This document shows, one piece after another, positions 8,857 through 18,353 of a stretch of DNA of 64,000 nucleotides. The notes under the pieces were generated by a model that saw only the letters and a list, made by a program, of their open reading frames with translations, did no database searches and had not been told where the DNA came from. Source of the stretch: Actinoplanes sp. L3-i22 (GTDB lineage: Bacteria > Actinomycetota > Actinomycetes > Mycobacteriales > Micromonosporaceae); contig NZ_AP024745.1 in NCBI RefSeq assembly GCF_019704555.1, forward strand, positions 10,715,501 to 10,779,500, given 5' to 3'. Position numbers and translations under genes: made by a program. Every line of letters starts with the position of its first letter. Within the stretch, counting starts at the first letter, position 1.

Positions 8857-9669
8857 GTGCTGATCAGGGTCCGACGGGCGGTCACGGTGATGCTGCGGCC
8901 GCTGCGGGGGCGGGATCTCGCGCTGCACGCCGCGGCGGTGACGTTCTACAGCGGGATCGCGGTGGTGCCGGTGGCGCTGCTGGCCATCTGGCTGACCGGG
9001 CTGGCGGCCGGCGCGGACCGGGTACGGCGGCTGACCGGCCGGACCATCGCGGCTCTTCCGGACGAGATCGGCGCACCTCGGGCCCTGGCCGCGCTGATCG
9101 ACGCCGGCCTGCACCTCACCCCGCTGCTGGCGCTGGCCAGCCTGCTGCCGGCCACCCTCTACGGCGAGGGGCTGCGCCGGGCGTTCGTCTCGATCTACCA
9201 GCGTGGCGGCGAGTCGCTGGTCGGCTGGCGCGGGCGGGTGCTCTGGCTGCCGCTGCTGGCCGCCGCCCCGGCGCTGCTGCTCGCGCTCTTCCTGGCGCTG
9301 CCCACGACGAGCGCCCTGTGGCTCCGCGGCGGCTGGTGGTCGGTGCTCGGCGTGGTGCTCTCCTTCCTGGCCGCCTGGCTGGTGCTGACGCCGGTGGTGA
9401 TCTGGGTGTTCCGGTACGTCGCCCCGGGCCGCCCGCCGTGGCTGCCCACGGCCCTGATCGGGTCGTTCACCGCCGCCAACCTGTCCGGCTTCCTGCACGG
9501 GTTCGTGCTGTTCTGCTCGCTGCCGCTGAACCTGGGCGCGCCGTTCGGCGGATTCGCCGCGATCGGCGGGACGGTCGCGGTCGGCCTGTGGCTCTACCTG
9601 TTCCACACGATCGTTCTTGTCGGATTCGCGGCAACACACGCCATCAAGCCACATTTATCGGGCGAATAG
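8857..9669 (+). CDS. YihY/BrkB-family inner membrane protein
   Basis: A 270-residue polytopic membrane protein with about six hydrophobic segments. The N-terminal GRDLALHAAAVTFYSGIAVV matches the YihY signature (amphipathic helix, then A-x-x-x-FY-S). Later segments include VLWLPLLAAAPALLLALFLA and the terminal helix VAVGLWLYLFHTIVLVGFAA. The family was once called ribonuclease BN; that activity is not supported for it, and its function is unknown. GTG 8857 is the annotated start. GTG 8889 in the same frame is an alternative. Confidence 0.85.
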   Translation: MLIRVRRAVTVMLRPLRGRDLALHAAAVTFYSGIAVVPVALLAIWLTGLAAGADRVRRLTGRTIAALPDEIGAPRALAALIDAGLHLTPLLALASLLPATLYGEGLRRAFVSIYQRGGESLVGWRGRVLWLPLLAAAPALLLALFLALPTTSALWLRGGWWSVLGVVLSFLAAWLVLTPVVIWVFRYVAPGRPPWLPTALIGSFTAANLSGFLHGFVLFCSLPLNLGAPFGGFAAIGGTVAVGLWLYLFHTIVLVGFAATHAIKPHLSGE

Positions 9670-9710
9670 GCTAAGGCACGAGACACGAACGCGAGGTAGC
9701 GTCGCTCGGC

Positions 9711-11285
9711 ATGACCCCCATTCCCGACCGCGCCGACGTGGTGATCATCGGAGCCGGTCACAACGGCCTGGTGTCCGCGATCCTGCTGGCCCGCGCCGGG
9801 CTCGACGTCGTCGTGCTCGAGGCGGCCGGAGTGCTCGGCGGCGCGACCCGCACCGAGCACCCGTTCCCCAAGGTGCCCGGTCTGGGCCAGTCCACCGGCT
9901 CCTACCTTCTCGGCCTGATGCCGCCCGAGCTGCTGAAGACGCTCGACGTCGACATCCCGGTGCTGCGCCGCGACCCGCACTACTTCCTGCCCACGCCCGG
10001 CCCGGCCGGCTCGCCGTACCTGCTGTTCGGGCGGGACCGCGAGGCCACCCGCCACCAGCTGGAGACGTTCTTCTCGGCGCGCGACGCGGCGGCCGACGAG
10101 GCGCTCGCGGTGGAGATCGGCGCGATCCGGTCCGACCTGGCGCCGGCCTGGCTGGAGGAGCCCGGCTCGGTCGAGCAGATCGCCGATCGGTACATCCGGC
10201 CCCAGCTGCAGAGCACCTTCCTCGACCTGGTGCGCGGCTCCGTGGTCGACTACCTGGCCCGGTTCGGCTTCAAGAGCGAACTGCTGACCAGTATGTACGC
10301 GGTGACCGACGGCCTCTCCGGGCTGACCGCCGGGCCGGACGACCCGGGCACCGGGCACAACTTCCTGGTCCACAACATGTGCCGGCTGCCCGGCTCGGAC
10401 GGCACCTGGCTGATCGCCGAGGGCGGCATGGGCACCGTCTCCCGGACCTTCGCCGACGCCGCCCGGGCGGCCGGCGCCCGGCTCTTCACCGACGCCGCGG
10501 TGACCTCGGTGACCCTGGACGGGGGCGCGGCCGGCGGGGTCGTGCTCGCCGACGGGCGGTCGATCGGCGCCCGGGTGGTCCTGGGCAGCTGCGACCCCTA
10601 CCAGCTGATGTCGCTGGTGCCCGAGGGCACGCTGCCCGCCGCGCTCACCGAGCACATGGCGTCGGTGCGTAAGCCGGGCACCACGCTCAAGGTCAACCTG
10701 GCGCTGCGGGACCTGCCGACGTTCAGCTGCCTGCCGGCGGGCGCGCCGTCGCCGTTCGGTTCGACGGTCCACCTGCTGCCCGGCGCCGGCGACTCGCCGA
10801 TGGCCGCGCTGCGGAACATGTGGGCCGAGGTGCAGGCCGGGAAGCTGCCGGCCGAGCCGACCATCGAGTGGTACGTGCACACCACGGTCGACCCGTCGCT
10901 GCGGGACGACGCCGGGCACCACTCGTCCGCGCTGTTCGTCCAGTCGGTCCCGTTCGAGCCGGCCGGCTCCTCGTGGGACGCCGAGCTGCCGGGGTACGTG
11001 GAGCGTCTGCTGGCGATCTGCGACCGGTACGCCCCGGGCACGTCCGACCTGGTCGCCGACGTGTTCCCGCTCACCCCGCCGGGGATCGAGAAGCACTTCG
11101 GGATCACCGGCGGGCACATCCACCACGTGGACAACACGGTCGCCTTCGACCAGCGGATGCCGTATTTCACCGGGGTGGACGGCCTCTACGCCGGCTCCGC
11201 GGGGACGCACCCGGCCGGCAGCGTGATCGGCGCCGCCGGGCACAACGCGGCGGTCCGGATCCTGAAGGACCTCGGCCGCTCCTGA
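9711..11285 (+). CDS. FAD-dependent oxidoreductase, phytoene desaturase/PYROXD2-like
   Basis: A 524-residue flavoprotein. The N-terminal dinucleotide fold reads DVVIIGAGHNGLVSAILLARAG (GxGxxG at about 14-19), then VVLEAAGVLGGATRTE. The C-terminus has the second FAD contact GVDGLYAGSAGTHPAGSVIG. The family comprises bacterial and mitochondrial PYROXD2-type proteins related to carotenoid desaturases. No other carotenoid genes are near, so a pathway cannot be assigned; a reaction on an isoprenoid or lipid is only a guess. It stands alone, 42 bp after the YihY gene, and converges with the Rieske gene. Confidence 0.88.
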   Translation: MTPIPDRADVVIIGAGHNGLVSAILLARAGLDVVVLEAAGVLGGATRTEHPFPKVPGLGQSTGSYLLGLMPPELLKTLDVDIPVLRRDPHYFLPTPGPAGSPYLLFGRDREATRHQLETFFSARDAAADEALAVEIGAIRSDLAPAWLEEPGSVEQIADRYIRPQLQSTFLDLVRGSVVDYLARFGFKSELLTSMYAVTDGLSGLTAGPDDPGTGHNFLVHNMCRLPGSDGTWLIAEGGMGTVSRTFADAARAAGARLFTDAAVTSVTLDGGAAGGVVLADGRSIGARVVLGSCDPYQLMSLVPEGTLPAALTEHMASVRKPGTTLKVNLALRDLPTFSCLPAGAPSPFGSTVHLLPGAGDSPMAALRNMWAEVQAGKLPAEPTIEWYVHTTVDPSLRDDAGHHSSALFVQSVPFEPAGSSWDAELPGYVERLLAICDRYAPGTSDLVADVFPLTPPGIEKHFGITGGHIHHVDNTVAFDQRMPYFTGVDGLYAGSAGTHPAGSVIGAAGHNAAVRILKDLGRS

Positions 11286-11420
11286 GTCCGCCGGCGGAAC
11301 CGCCTGGCGTCTCCCCGGGCCCGGCCGGCGGCGCCGTGGCGGCCCGGACCGGCCGGATGTCGCGGACTGTGGGGACGGGCGTGGTGACCTGCGGTTGAGG
11401 GGCCGCTACGCCCGTACCGT

Positions 11421-12986
11421 CTAAGGGTTTTCGGTCTTGTGGGCCCTGATCTTGTGGCCGACGCCGGTGAGGCAGCGGCCGCTGGGAAGGTCGAACTTCC
11501 AGCCGTGCAGCTGGCAGGTCAGGACGTTGCCGTCGACGATGCCGAAGCGGGACAGGTCGGCCTTGAGGTGCGGGCAGCGGCGCTGCACGGTCCAGTCGCC
11601 GAACTGGGTGTCCTCGGCGTCGACCGACTTCTCGTGCTCGTCGTACCAGCCCTCGGCGTACTGCAGGCGCTCCTCGGAGAGGCACTTGAAGAACGCGTAG
11701 ACGAACTCGTTGTACTGCCCGATCCGTGCGGCGGAGAAGCGGCAGGACAGGAAGAGCGAGTTGACCCAGTCACCCTCGTCGATGAAGATCAGGTGCTCGA
11801 TCAGGGCGCGGCCGGTCTTGAAGCGGTAGCGCACCTTCTCGTCGGCATACTGCCGGACCTGCTTGCCGGGGAAGTCGACGACGATCGACTCGACGACCTC
11901 GCCGTCCGGGCCGAACGAGTCGGTGAGGTCGAAGCGGACCGGGCCGCCGACCCCGTTGGCCAGGTAGATCGACTCCTCGAGGAGCGGCTCGATCCGCTTC
12001 TTCATCGCGCCGAGCACGTCGATCTCCGGGTGCCGCCAGGACGCCTTCTCGGCGGCGATGATCGGGGCCTTGCGCTCCCGCATCTCCTCCAGGTGGGCGG
12101 TCTTGTTCGCGAAGAACTCGTCGACCGGCATCGGGTGCGTGGTCGTCTCGGTGGTGCCGCCGTCCGAGAGGACCGTCACACTGCCGGGGAGCTGCACGAC
12201 GGCGTTGGTGCCGCCGACCTTCGCGTACTCCGAGAGGAAGACCGACTGGTCGGGGAAGATGTTCCCCTCGTCACCGTGGATGTCGTTGAACTGCCACAGG
12301 CTGTCGTCGAGGAAGCACGGCGGGCCGGCGATCGGGAAGACGAAGTCGGCCTTCAGGTCGTCGATGTAGCGCCAGGTGCGGTCGAACTGCCGGTCCCGCT
12401 TCTGCTTGCCGAACGCGGTCTTCGCGTTCTCCGGCAGCTCGTAGACCATCGGGTACCAGATCGCGCCGGAGAACTGCAGCATGTGCGCGTGCACGTGGCC
12501 CAACTCGGTGAAGCGGGTCAGGTCGGACGGGCGGGCGTCGTTCTGGTTCAGCAGGCGGATGCCGTCGTGCTCGACCCAGAGCGAGGAGTCGCCGATCGGG
12601 CCGTCGGTCGGGCTGATCAGCGCCTGGATCATGATCTTGAGGCCGCCGTCGAGCTCGTGCACCTCGTCCGACCGCGTCCGGAAGAACTTCGTGAAGCCCA
12701 GGTCACGCAGCTCGTCCTCGAGCTGACTCGTCGGGTACTCCGGGAGCAGAACGGTGGCCTTCTTGCTGATGAACCGCTTGAGGTGCGCCGCGTCGAAGTG
12801 GTCCCGGTGCAGGTGGGAGACGTACAGGTAGTCGACGTCGCCGAGGGTCTCCCAGTCGAGCTGGGAATTGTCCGGAAACGGGAACCACGAGGCAAAATAC
12901 GCCGGATTCACCCACGGATCGGTCAGGATGCTGCCGGCGGCCGTGTCGATCCGCATGCTCGCATGGCCGGTGCCCGTGATCCGCAC
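11421..12986 (-). CDS. Metallo-beta-lactamase-fold hydrolase fused to a C-terminal Rieske [2Fe-2S] domain
   Basis: A 521-residue two-domain protein. Residues 1-270 are a UlaG-like metallo-beta-lactamase fold with VSHLHRDHFD (HxHxDH at 58-63) and later metal-ligand candidates. Residues about 465-510 are a Rieske domain with C471, H473, C491 and H494 in CPH...CQLHGWKFDL. The middle region (about 290-440) is not recognised. The pairing resembles, in parts though not in order, vertebrate CMP-Neu5Ac hydroxylase (CMAH), whose Rieske domain is N-terminal. A redox hydroxylation or N-oxygenation role is plausible but unproven. ATG 12986 gives MRITGTGHASM, a typical fold start. It is divergent from the small membrane protein gene at 13110. 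Confidence 0.85.
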   Translation of the reverse strand: MRITGTGHASMRIDTAAGSILTDPWVNPAYFASWFPFPDNSQLDWETLGDVDYLYVSHLHRDHFDAAHLKRFISKKATVLLPEYPTSQLEDELRDLGFTKFFRTRSDEVHELDGGLKIMIQALISPTDGPIGDSSLWVEHDGIRLLNQNDARPSDLTRFTELGHVHAHMLQFSGAIWYPMVYELPENAKTAFGKQKRDRQFDRTWRYIDDLKADFVFPIAGPPCFLDDSLWQFNDIHGDEGNIFPDQSVFLSEYAKVGGTNAVVQLPGSVTVLSDGGTTETTTHPMPVDEFFANKTAHLEEMRERKAPIIAAEKASWRHPEIDVLGAMKKRIEPLLEESIYLANGVGGPVRFDLTDSFGPDGEVVESIVVDFPGKQVRQYADEKVRYRFKTGRALIEHLIFIDEGDWVNSLFLSCRFSAARIGQYNEFVYAFFKCLSEERLQYAEGWYDEHEKSVDAEDTQFGDWTVQRRCPHLKADLSRFGIVDGNVLTCQLHGWKFDLPSGRCLTGVGHKIRAHKTENP

Positions 12987-13109
12987 TTGTCACTCCTCTG
13001 CTTCGGCGCCTGGTGCCGCATCGAAAGTACAGCCGGGTTGGTAGCTTCCGCCCGGCGACCCCGTGACAGACTGTGGACGACGGTCAGATCATCGACGAGG
13101 AGGACCGAC

Positions 13110-13343
13110 GTGTCCGCGGAAGAACATGGCGAGGTCTACGCCCCGGACCAGTTGAAGCCGACCAACCGGCGGCGGGCCCAGCGCGGCGCGATCATCTCCG
13201 CTGTGGTGCTGCTCATGTTCCTCTGGGGCAACCAGTCCGGGAACACCGAGAAGGTGTGGCTCGTCCTGATCGCGGCCGGTCTGGTCGCCGTCGTGATCGG
13301 CGACGCGGTGCTGCGCAAGGCCGGTCTGCGGCCGAACGACTGA
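13110..13343 (+). CDS. Small membrane protein, DUF2631-like
   Basis: 77 residues from GTG 13110, supported by a GAGGAGG ribosome site about 6 bp upstream. A charged N-terminus (EEHGEVYAPDQLKPTNRRRA) is followed by two hydrophobic helices (IISAVVLLMFLWG and VWLVLIAAGLVAVVIGDAVL). Size, topology and location near dxr-rseP-ispG and rlmN-cdsA match the actinobacterial DUF2631 gene (for example Rv2876, from memory), which also lies opposite to its neighbours. No function is known. It ends just before a strong bidirectional terminator. Confidence 0.75.
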   Translation: MSAEEHGEVYAPDQLKPTNRRRAQRGAIISAVVLLMFLWGNQSGNTEKVWLVLIAAGLVAVVIGDAVLRKAGLRPND

Positions 13344-13362
13344 AGCTTCTCAACGAGCGCGA

Positions 13363-13396
13363 AAGAAGGGGAGGGCCGACCGGCCCTCCCCTTCTT
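13363..13396. terminator. Strong bidirectional intrinsic terminator
   Basis: The perfect 15-bp stem AAGAAGGGGAGGGCC / GGCCCTCCCCTTCTT with a 4-nt loop sits between the convergent DUF2631-like and DivIVA-like genes. It ends both transcripts. Confidence 0.9.
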
Positions 13397-13410
13397 CGTC
13401 GTCGCTGTGC

Positions 13411-14667
13411 CTACCGGCGACCGCCGCGCAGGAGGATGTCCTTCACCTCGCGCAGGGCCGCGTCGACCTCGGCCTCGAAATACCCGTTCGGCACCAGGCC
13501 GAACTGCAGCATGTCCAGGTCGTTCTCGTTCACCGGCATCGGGCCGCGGCCGGTCATCGCCTGCAGGATGCCCTCGAACAGCCGGTCGACCTGCATCGGG
13601 TCGTACCCACTGCCGAAGCGCCGCGGCTGGAACGTCCGGCGCAGCTGGTCCACCCGGTAGAGCTCGCCACCGGGCTCGCCCATCGGCGGGCCCAGGTGCG
13701 ACTGCTGCTGCTGCGGCGGCTGACCGTAGCCACCGGGCGGGCCACCCATCGGGTCGCCCGGCATCCCGGACGGCGGCGGCTGCATCGGCGGACCCATCGG
13801 GCCCTGCGGCATCTGCGGCGGGCCGCCGTAGCCACCACTGCGCGGGTCGCGGTCCGGCATCCGCATCTCGGCGGTCATGTCGGTGCGGCCGTGCCGGCCG
13901 GGCTCGAAGCCGCCGAACGTGGTCGGCTCGTCGTAGCCCTGCTGCTGCGGCGGCTGCTGCTCGTAGCCCTGCGGGGCGTTGCGCTGCGGGAGCTGCGGCT
14001 GCTGGGGCTGGCCACCGTAGGACGTGGGCTCGTCGTAGCGACCGCCGCCACCGTACTGCTCCTGCGGGGGCATCTGCGGGCGCTGCGGCATCTGCGGCGG
14101 CATCTGGAGCCGCTCGGTCTGCGCCATGCCCGGGTTCATCCCCTGACCGCCGAACTGCTGCTGGTTCGGGTTGCCGAACTGCTGCTGCTGGTTCGGGTTG
14201 CCGAACTGCGGCGGACCGGGCGGCGGGCCGCCCTGCGGGCCACCCATGCCCATGCCGGCGCCGGCCATCCCGTTGCGCGGCATGCCGCCGGAGAGCGCGG
14301 GCGGGCCGCTGGGCTGGCCGATCGGGCCGGACCGGTCGATGGAGCCGCGATCGATGGCACCGGAGCGCTCGGCGGACAGGCCACCGCGCATCGAGTCCCG
14401 CATCGGGTCGACCGGGCGGCCGCCACGCTCCTCGAACTCGGCGAGTTGCCGCTCGACCCGGTCGAGGTGCAGGTCCACCTGCCACTCGTCGTAGCCACCG
14501 AAACGCACCCGGAAGACGACGTCGTGCACTTCCTGAGCGGCGACCGGCGGGCCGGCCTGCTCACCGGAGAGGGTCGCCTCGACCCGGTCCAGGAAGGCGT
14601 CGACCTCGTCGACCTTGTAGCCCCGGCGCAGCGCACGCCGCCGGAAACGCTGTCCCTGACTCGTCAC
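13411..14667 (-). CDS. DivIVA-domain protein with two DivIVA-type ends and a Gln/Pro/Gly-rich centre
   Basis: 418 residues from GTG 14667, chosen for the GGGAG site 5 bp upstream; GTG 14679 adds four residues. The N-terminal DivIVA segment reads FRRRALRRGYKVDEVDAFLDRVE, followed by a short helix region. Residues about 90-320 are low-complexity Gln/Pro/Gly/Met (for example GNPNQQQQFGNPNQQQFGG). The C-terminal 80 residues repeat the theme: FQPRRFGSGYDPMQVDRLFEGIL, another DivIVA-like motif, then a helix. DivIVA proteins sense membrane curvature and organise polar growth or septation. It is the last gene of rpsB-tsf-pyrH-frr-cdsA-rlmN, 38 bp downstream of rlmN. Confidence 0.85.
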   Translation of the reverse strand: MTSQGQRFRRRALRRGYKVDEVDAFLDRVEATLSGEQAGPPVAAQEVHDVVFRVRFGGYDEWQVDLHLDRVERQLAEFEERGGRPVDPMRDSMRGGLSAERSGAIDRGSIDRSGPIGQPSGPPALSGGMPRNGMAGAGMGMGGPQGGPPPGPPQFGNPNQQQQFGNPNQQQFGGQGMNPGMAQTERLQMPPQMPQRPQMPPQEQYGGGGRYDEPTSYGGQPQQPQLPQRNAPQGYEQQPPQQQGYDEPTTFGGFEPGRHGRTDMTAEMRMPDRDPRSGGYGGPPQMPQGPMGPPMQPPPSGMPGDPMGGPPGGYGQPPQQQQSHLGPPMGEPGGELYRVDQLRRTFQPRRFGSGYDPMQVDRLFEGILQAMTGRGPMPVNENDLDMLQFGLVPNGYFEAEVDAALREVKDILLRGGRR

Positions 14668-14704
14668 AACGTCTCCCACTCCGCTCGCTGGGACCTGCGC
14701 CCAG

Positions 14705-15883
14705 TCACTGTGCCACCTCCGCGTCGGCTGCGACGCTCCCTGCGCCCGCCTGCGTCAACTCTCCCGCGGCCAGTTGGCCACAGGCACCGTCGATCTCCCG
14801 GCCCCGGGTGTCGCGAACCGTGGTCGACACGCCCGCCTCACGCAGCCGCCGGACGAACTCGCGCTCGACCGGTTTCGGACTGGCATCCCACTTACTACCC
14901 GGAGTCGGGTTGAGCGGGATGAGATTCACATGGGCAAGCTTGCCGTGCAGTAGGCGGCCTAACAGGTCGGCACGCCAGGGCTGATCGTTTACGTCCCGGA
15001 TCAGGGCGTATTCGATGGAGACCCGGCGACCGGTCTGCGCCGCGTAATCAAACGCGGCATCGAGCACCTCGGCCACCTTCCAACGCTGGTTGACGGGCAC
15101 AAGCTCATCGCGCAGATCATCATCGGGGGCATGCAGTGACAACGCAAGAGTCACAGAGAGCTGTTCGGCGATCAACCGGCGCATTGCGGGCACCAAACCC
15201 ACCGTGGACACCGTGATGTGCCGTTGTGAAAGACCGAGACCCTCCGGAGCGGGGGTCGTCAGGCGCCGAACGGCCTCGATGACCCGCGGATAGTTGGCCA
15301 GCGGCTCGCCCATTCCCATGAAGACGACGCGGGACAGCCGGGGCGGGGAACCGGTCACCGCGCCCGAGGCGGCCACCCCGGCGAGATAGACCACCTGGTC
15401 GACGATCTCGGCCACCGACAGGTTGCGGGTCAGACCCTGCTGGCCGGTCGCGCAGAACGGACAGGCCATGCCGCAGCCGGCCTGGCTGGAGACACAGGCC
15501 GTGACGCGGTCCGGATAACCCATCAGCACGCTCTCGACGAGCGCGCCGTCGTGCAGCCGCCAGAGCGTCTTGCGGGTCGCGCCGTCGTCGCAGGCCTGCT
15601 CGCGGATCGGGGTCAGCAGCGTGGGGAGCAGCTCGGAGGTGAGCTTGTCACGCGTGGCCGACGGCAGGTCGGTCATCGCGGCGGCGTCACGCACCAGGCG
15701 GCCGAAGTAGTGGGTGGAGAGCTGCTTGGCCCGGAAGGCCGGCTCGCCGAGCGCGGTCACCGCGGCTTGGCGCGCGGCGAGGTCGAGGTCGGCGAGGTGG
15801 CGCGGGGGCATGCTGGGACGGCGGCGGGTGAGCACCGCGTCCGGCTGGTCGGGACTGATCGGGATGACCGGAAGAATCGTCAT
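14705..15883 (-). CDS. rlmN: Dual-specificity 23S rRNA/tRNA adenine-C2 methyltransferase RlmN
   Basis: A 392-residue radical-SAM enzyme that methylates C2 of A2503 in 23S rRNA and A37 in some tRNAs. The iron-sulphur site is C137-x3-C141-x2-C144 in [16 protein letters not shown]. Also present are [30 protein letters not shown] and [18 protein letters not shown]. The C-terminal catalytic Cys is in [13 protein letters not shown] 15883 is used; residues 1-24 are weakly conserved and Met25 could also start. It is 43 bp after cdsA. Confidence 0.96.
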   Translation of the reverse strand: MTILPVIPISPDQPDAVLTRRRPSMPPRHLADLDLAARQAAVTALGEPAFRAKQLSTHYFGRLVRDAAAMTDLPSATRDKLTSELLPTLLTPIREQACDDGATRKTLWRLHDGALVESVLMGYPDRVTACVSSQAGCGMACPFCATGQQGLTRNLSVAEIVDQVVYLAGVAASGAVTGSPPRLSRVVFMGMGEPLANYPRVIEAVRRLTTPAPEGLGLSQRHITVSTVGLVPAMRRLIAEQLSVTLALSLHAPDDDLRDELVPVNQRWKVAEVLDAAFDYAAQTGRRVSIEYALIRDVNDQPWRADLLGRLLHGKLAHVNLIPLNPTPGSKWDASPKPVEREFVRRLREAGVSTTVRDTRGREIDGACGQLAAGELTQAGAGSVAADAEVAQ

Positions 15884-15926
15884 GGCGTATCCAGTCTCCC
15901 ACGCTCCACCGGCACGTCGCCCATGG

Positions 15927-16889
15927 CTAGTTCGGCGCGATGATCGCGAAGAGCAGGTAGGCCGTGGGGACCGCGAAGAGGATGGAGTCCAGCCGGTCCA
16001 TCAGCCCGCCATGGCCGGGCAGCAGGTTGCTCATGTCCTTCACGCCGAGGTCCCGCTTCAGCATCGACTCGGCCAGGTCGCCCATCACCGCGACGATCGA
16101 GATCACCGCGCCGAACAGCAGGCCGTAGTAGACCGGGACCTCCATCAGGAAGAACAGCAGCGCGCCGGAGCCGATCGCGGCCGCCGTCATCGAGCCGGCG
16201 AAGCCCTCCCAGGACTTCTTCGGGCTGATCTTCGGCGCCATCGGGTGCTTGCCGAGGAACACGCCGGCGGCGTAGCCACCTGTGTCGGAGAGCACCACGG
16301 CGACCACCGTGGCCAGCACCCGCCACTTGCCGTCGTCCGGCTGCACCAGCATCGCGGCGAAGCTCAGCAGGAACGGCACGTAGACCGCGATCAACGTGAT
16401 CGAGGTGAAGTCGCGGCGGACCGCGGCGGCGCCGTCGGCGAGACGCCACAGGGCCGCGGCGCCGATCGTGGCGAGCAGGCCCAGGGTGAGCGCGTCCGGC
16501 CCGGCGTACCAGGCCAGGCCGGTCATGCCGATCGTGCCGGCGATCAGCGGGATGACCGGCGGGCGGGCGCCGGTGACGTGCACCGCGCGGGCGGTCTCCC
16601 AGACGCCGACCGAGGCGGCCAGCACCAGGACCCCCAGCAGGGCCGGGGGCCAGATCAGCAGGGAGGCCAGGACCACCAGGCCGAGGCTGAGCCCGACCGC
16701 GATCGCGGCGGGCAGGTTACGGCCGGCCCGGCTCTTGCCGTCGGGCTTGCGGCCACGGCCGGCCCGGCGCTTTCCGGGACCGCGCTTGGCCTGCTCGTCG
16801 TCCGCGTGCCAGGCGGGATTCTGGTACGCCAGGGCGTCGGCGTGCGGTTCGCCCGGGATCTGCCCGGCACGCGGATCGAGGTAGGACAT
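15927..16889 (-). CDS. cdsA: Phosphatidate cytidylyltransferase
   Basis: A 320-residue membrane enzyme that makes CDP-diacylglycerol from CTP and phosphatidate, the branch point of phospholipid synthesis. The first 70 residues are a basic, Gly/Arg/Lys-rich cytoplasmic tail ([20 protein letters not shown]). About eight hydrophobic helices follow. The family signature region spans [18 protein letters not shown] and [14 protein letters not shown] (Asp/Lys metal and CTP site). The start overlaps the frr stop as TGATG, giving coupled translation. Order frr-cdsA-rlmN is standard in actinobacteria. Confidence 0.95.
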   Translation of the reverse strand: MSYLDPRAGQIPGEPHADALAYQNPAWHADDEQAKRGPGKRRAGRGRKPDGKSRAGRNLPAAIAVGLSLGLVVLASLLIWPPALLGVLVLAASVGVWETARAVHVTGARPPVIPLIAGTIGMTGLAWYAGPDALTLGLLATIGAAALWRLADGAAAVRRDFTSITLIAVYVPFLLSFAAMLVQPDDGKWRVLATVVAVVLSDTGGYAAGVFLGKHPMAPKISPKKSWEGFAGSMTAAAIGSGALLFFLMEVPVYYGLLFGAVISIVAVMGDLAESMLKRDLGVKDMSNLLPGHGGLMDRLDSILFAVPTAYLLFAIIAPN

Positions 16890-17446
16890 CAGACTTCGAG
16901 CAGCTCGGCTTCCTTGTGCTTGACCAGCTCGTCCACCACCGCGACGTACCGGTGGGTGACGTCGTCGAGCTCCTTCTCGGCGCGACGGCCATCATCCTCG
17001 CCGGTCTCGCCGTCCTTGACCAGCTTGTCGATCTGCTCCTTGGCCCGGCGGCGCACGTTGCGGATCGCGACCCGGCCCTCCTCGGCCTTGGAACGCGCCA
17101 CCTTGATCATCTCGCGGCGGCGTTCCTCGGTCATCTGCGGGAGGTGGATGCGCAGCTGGGTGCCCTCGTTGTTCGGGTTGACCCCGAGGTCCGAGTCCCG
17201 GATGGCGCGCTCGATCGGGCCGAGCTGGGTGCTGTCGTACGGCTTGACGATGACCATGCGCGGCTCCGGAACGCCGACGGAGGCCATCTGCGTCACCGGC
17301 GTAGGAGCGCCGTAGTAGTCGACCATGATCTTGGAGAACATCGCCGGGGTGGCCCGCCCGGTCCGGATGGCGGCGAACTCCTCCTTGGCGTGCTCGACCG
17401 CACCGTCCATCTTCTCTTCGGCCTCGAAAAGGGTTTCCTCGATCAC
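16889..17446 (-). CDS. frr: Ribosome recycling factor
   Basis: 185 residues, the exact family length. It splits post-termination ribosomes together with EF-G. The sequence has the usual three-helix bundle and beta-sandwich: [20 protein letters not shown] near the N-terminus, then [12 protein letters not shown], and the C-terminal helix [16 protein letters not shown]. The ATG is 43 bp downstream of pyrH. Confidence 0.98.
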   Translation of the reverse strand: MIEETLFEAEEKMDGAVEHAKEEFAAIRTGRATPAMFSKIMVDYYGAPTPVTQMASVGVPEPRMVIVKPYDSTQLGPIERAIRDSDLGVNPNNEGTQLRIHLPQMTEERRREMIKVARSKAEEGRVAIRNVRRRAKEQIDKLVKDGETGEDDGRRAEKELDDVTHRYVAVVDELVKHKEAELLEV

Positions 17447-17489
17447 CGGCTCTCCTCGCTCTCTTGGGTGGGTACGGAAGGTGGCTGGC

Positions 17490-18251
17490 TCACGCGGTGA
17501 TCAGCGTGCCGATCTTCTCGCCGGCGCACGCGCGCACGATGGTGTCGTCGCCGTCCGCGCCGAAGACGAGCATCGGCAGCTTGTTCTCCTCGCAGAGGCT
17601 GAACGCGGCCTGGTCGGCCACCCGCAGCCCGCGCTGGAGGATCTCCTGGAAGGTGATGTTGTCCAGCTTGCGCGCGGTCGGGTCGACCCGGGGGTCGGCG
17701 GTGTACACCCCGTCGACACCGTTCTTGCTCATCAGCACCATGTCGGCGTGGATCTCCAGCGCGCGCTGGGCGGTGACCGTGTCGGTGGAGAAGTACGGCA
17801 TGCCGGCGCCGGCGCCGAAGATCACGACGCGGCCCTTCTCCAGGTGCCGGATCGCGCGGAGCGGGATGTACGGCTCGGCGACCTGGGCCATCGTGATGGC
17901 CGTCTGGACCCGGGTCTCGATGCCCTCCTTCTCCAGGAAGTCCTGGAGGGCCAGGCAGTTCATCACCGTCCCGAGCATGCCCATGTAGTCGGCGCGGTTC
18001 CGGTCCATACCGCGTTTCTGCAGCTCGGCGCCGCGGAAGAAGTTGCCGCCACCGACCACCACGGCAACCTGAATGCCGCGCCGGTTCACCGTGGCGATCT
18101 GCTTGGCCAGCGCCTGCACCACATCGGGATCGACGCCGACCGCACCACCACCGAAAACCTCGCCGGACAGCTTGAGCACGACCCGGCGCGGCCTCATGGT
18201 CTGCGGGTCCTGATCCTCAACCGTGGCGGACTGCTCGGTCACCATCGTCAT
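17490..18251 (-). CDS. pyrH: UMP kinase
   Basis: A 253-residue amino-acid-kinase-fold enzyme that phosphorylates UMP to UDP. The N-terminal catalytic strand [15 protein letters not shown] is followed by [14 protein letters not shown] and [20 protein letters not shown] (UMP site). [16 protein letters not shown] is the kinase C-terminal signature. ATG 18251 has a GAAGGGA ribosome site; the open frame extends to 18314 without one, and Met3 (18245) is possible. About 16 residues precede the usual start, a common actinobacterial extension. Confidence 0.96.
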   Translation of the reverse strand: MTMVTEQSATVEDQDPQTMRPRRVVLKLSGEVFGGGAVGVDPDVVQALAKQIATVNRRGIQVAVVVGGGNFFRGAELQKRGMDRNRADYMGMLGTVMNCLALQDFLEKEGIETRVQTAITMAQVAEPYIPLRAIRHLEKGRVVIFGAGAGMPYFSTDTVTAQRALEIHADMVLMSKNGVDGVYTADPRVDPTARKLDNITFQEILQRGLRVADQAAFSLCEENKLPMLVFGADGDDTIVRACAGEKIGTLITA

Positions 18252-18295
18252 GAGACCCGCCTTCCCTTCACTTTCTGCAGGAGACCTTATGCGAC

Positions 18296-18333
18296 CGGGA
18301 GGCCGGACGCTCAATCGCGTACCCGACCTCCCG
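18296..18333 (-). terminator. Possible attenuator hairpin between tsf and pyrH
   Basis: The dyad CGGGAGG ... CCTCCCG (7 bp, 24-nt loop) lies in the 102-bp tsf-pyrH gap. There is no T-run, so this may only be a weak pause or an mRNA processing site. Confidence 0.3.
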
Positions 18334-18353
18334 TGCCATTGCTTTGTGGTGCC

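Noticed and set aside
11439..13109. Long plus-strand frame before the small membrane protein
   Set aside because: It is antisense to the MBL-Rieske gene. Only the part from GTG 13110, with a ribosome site, is real.
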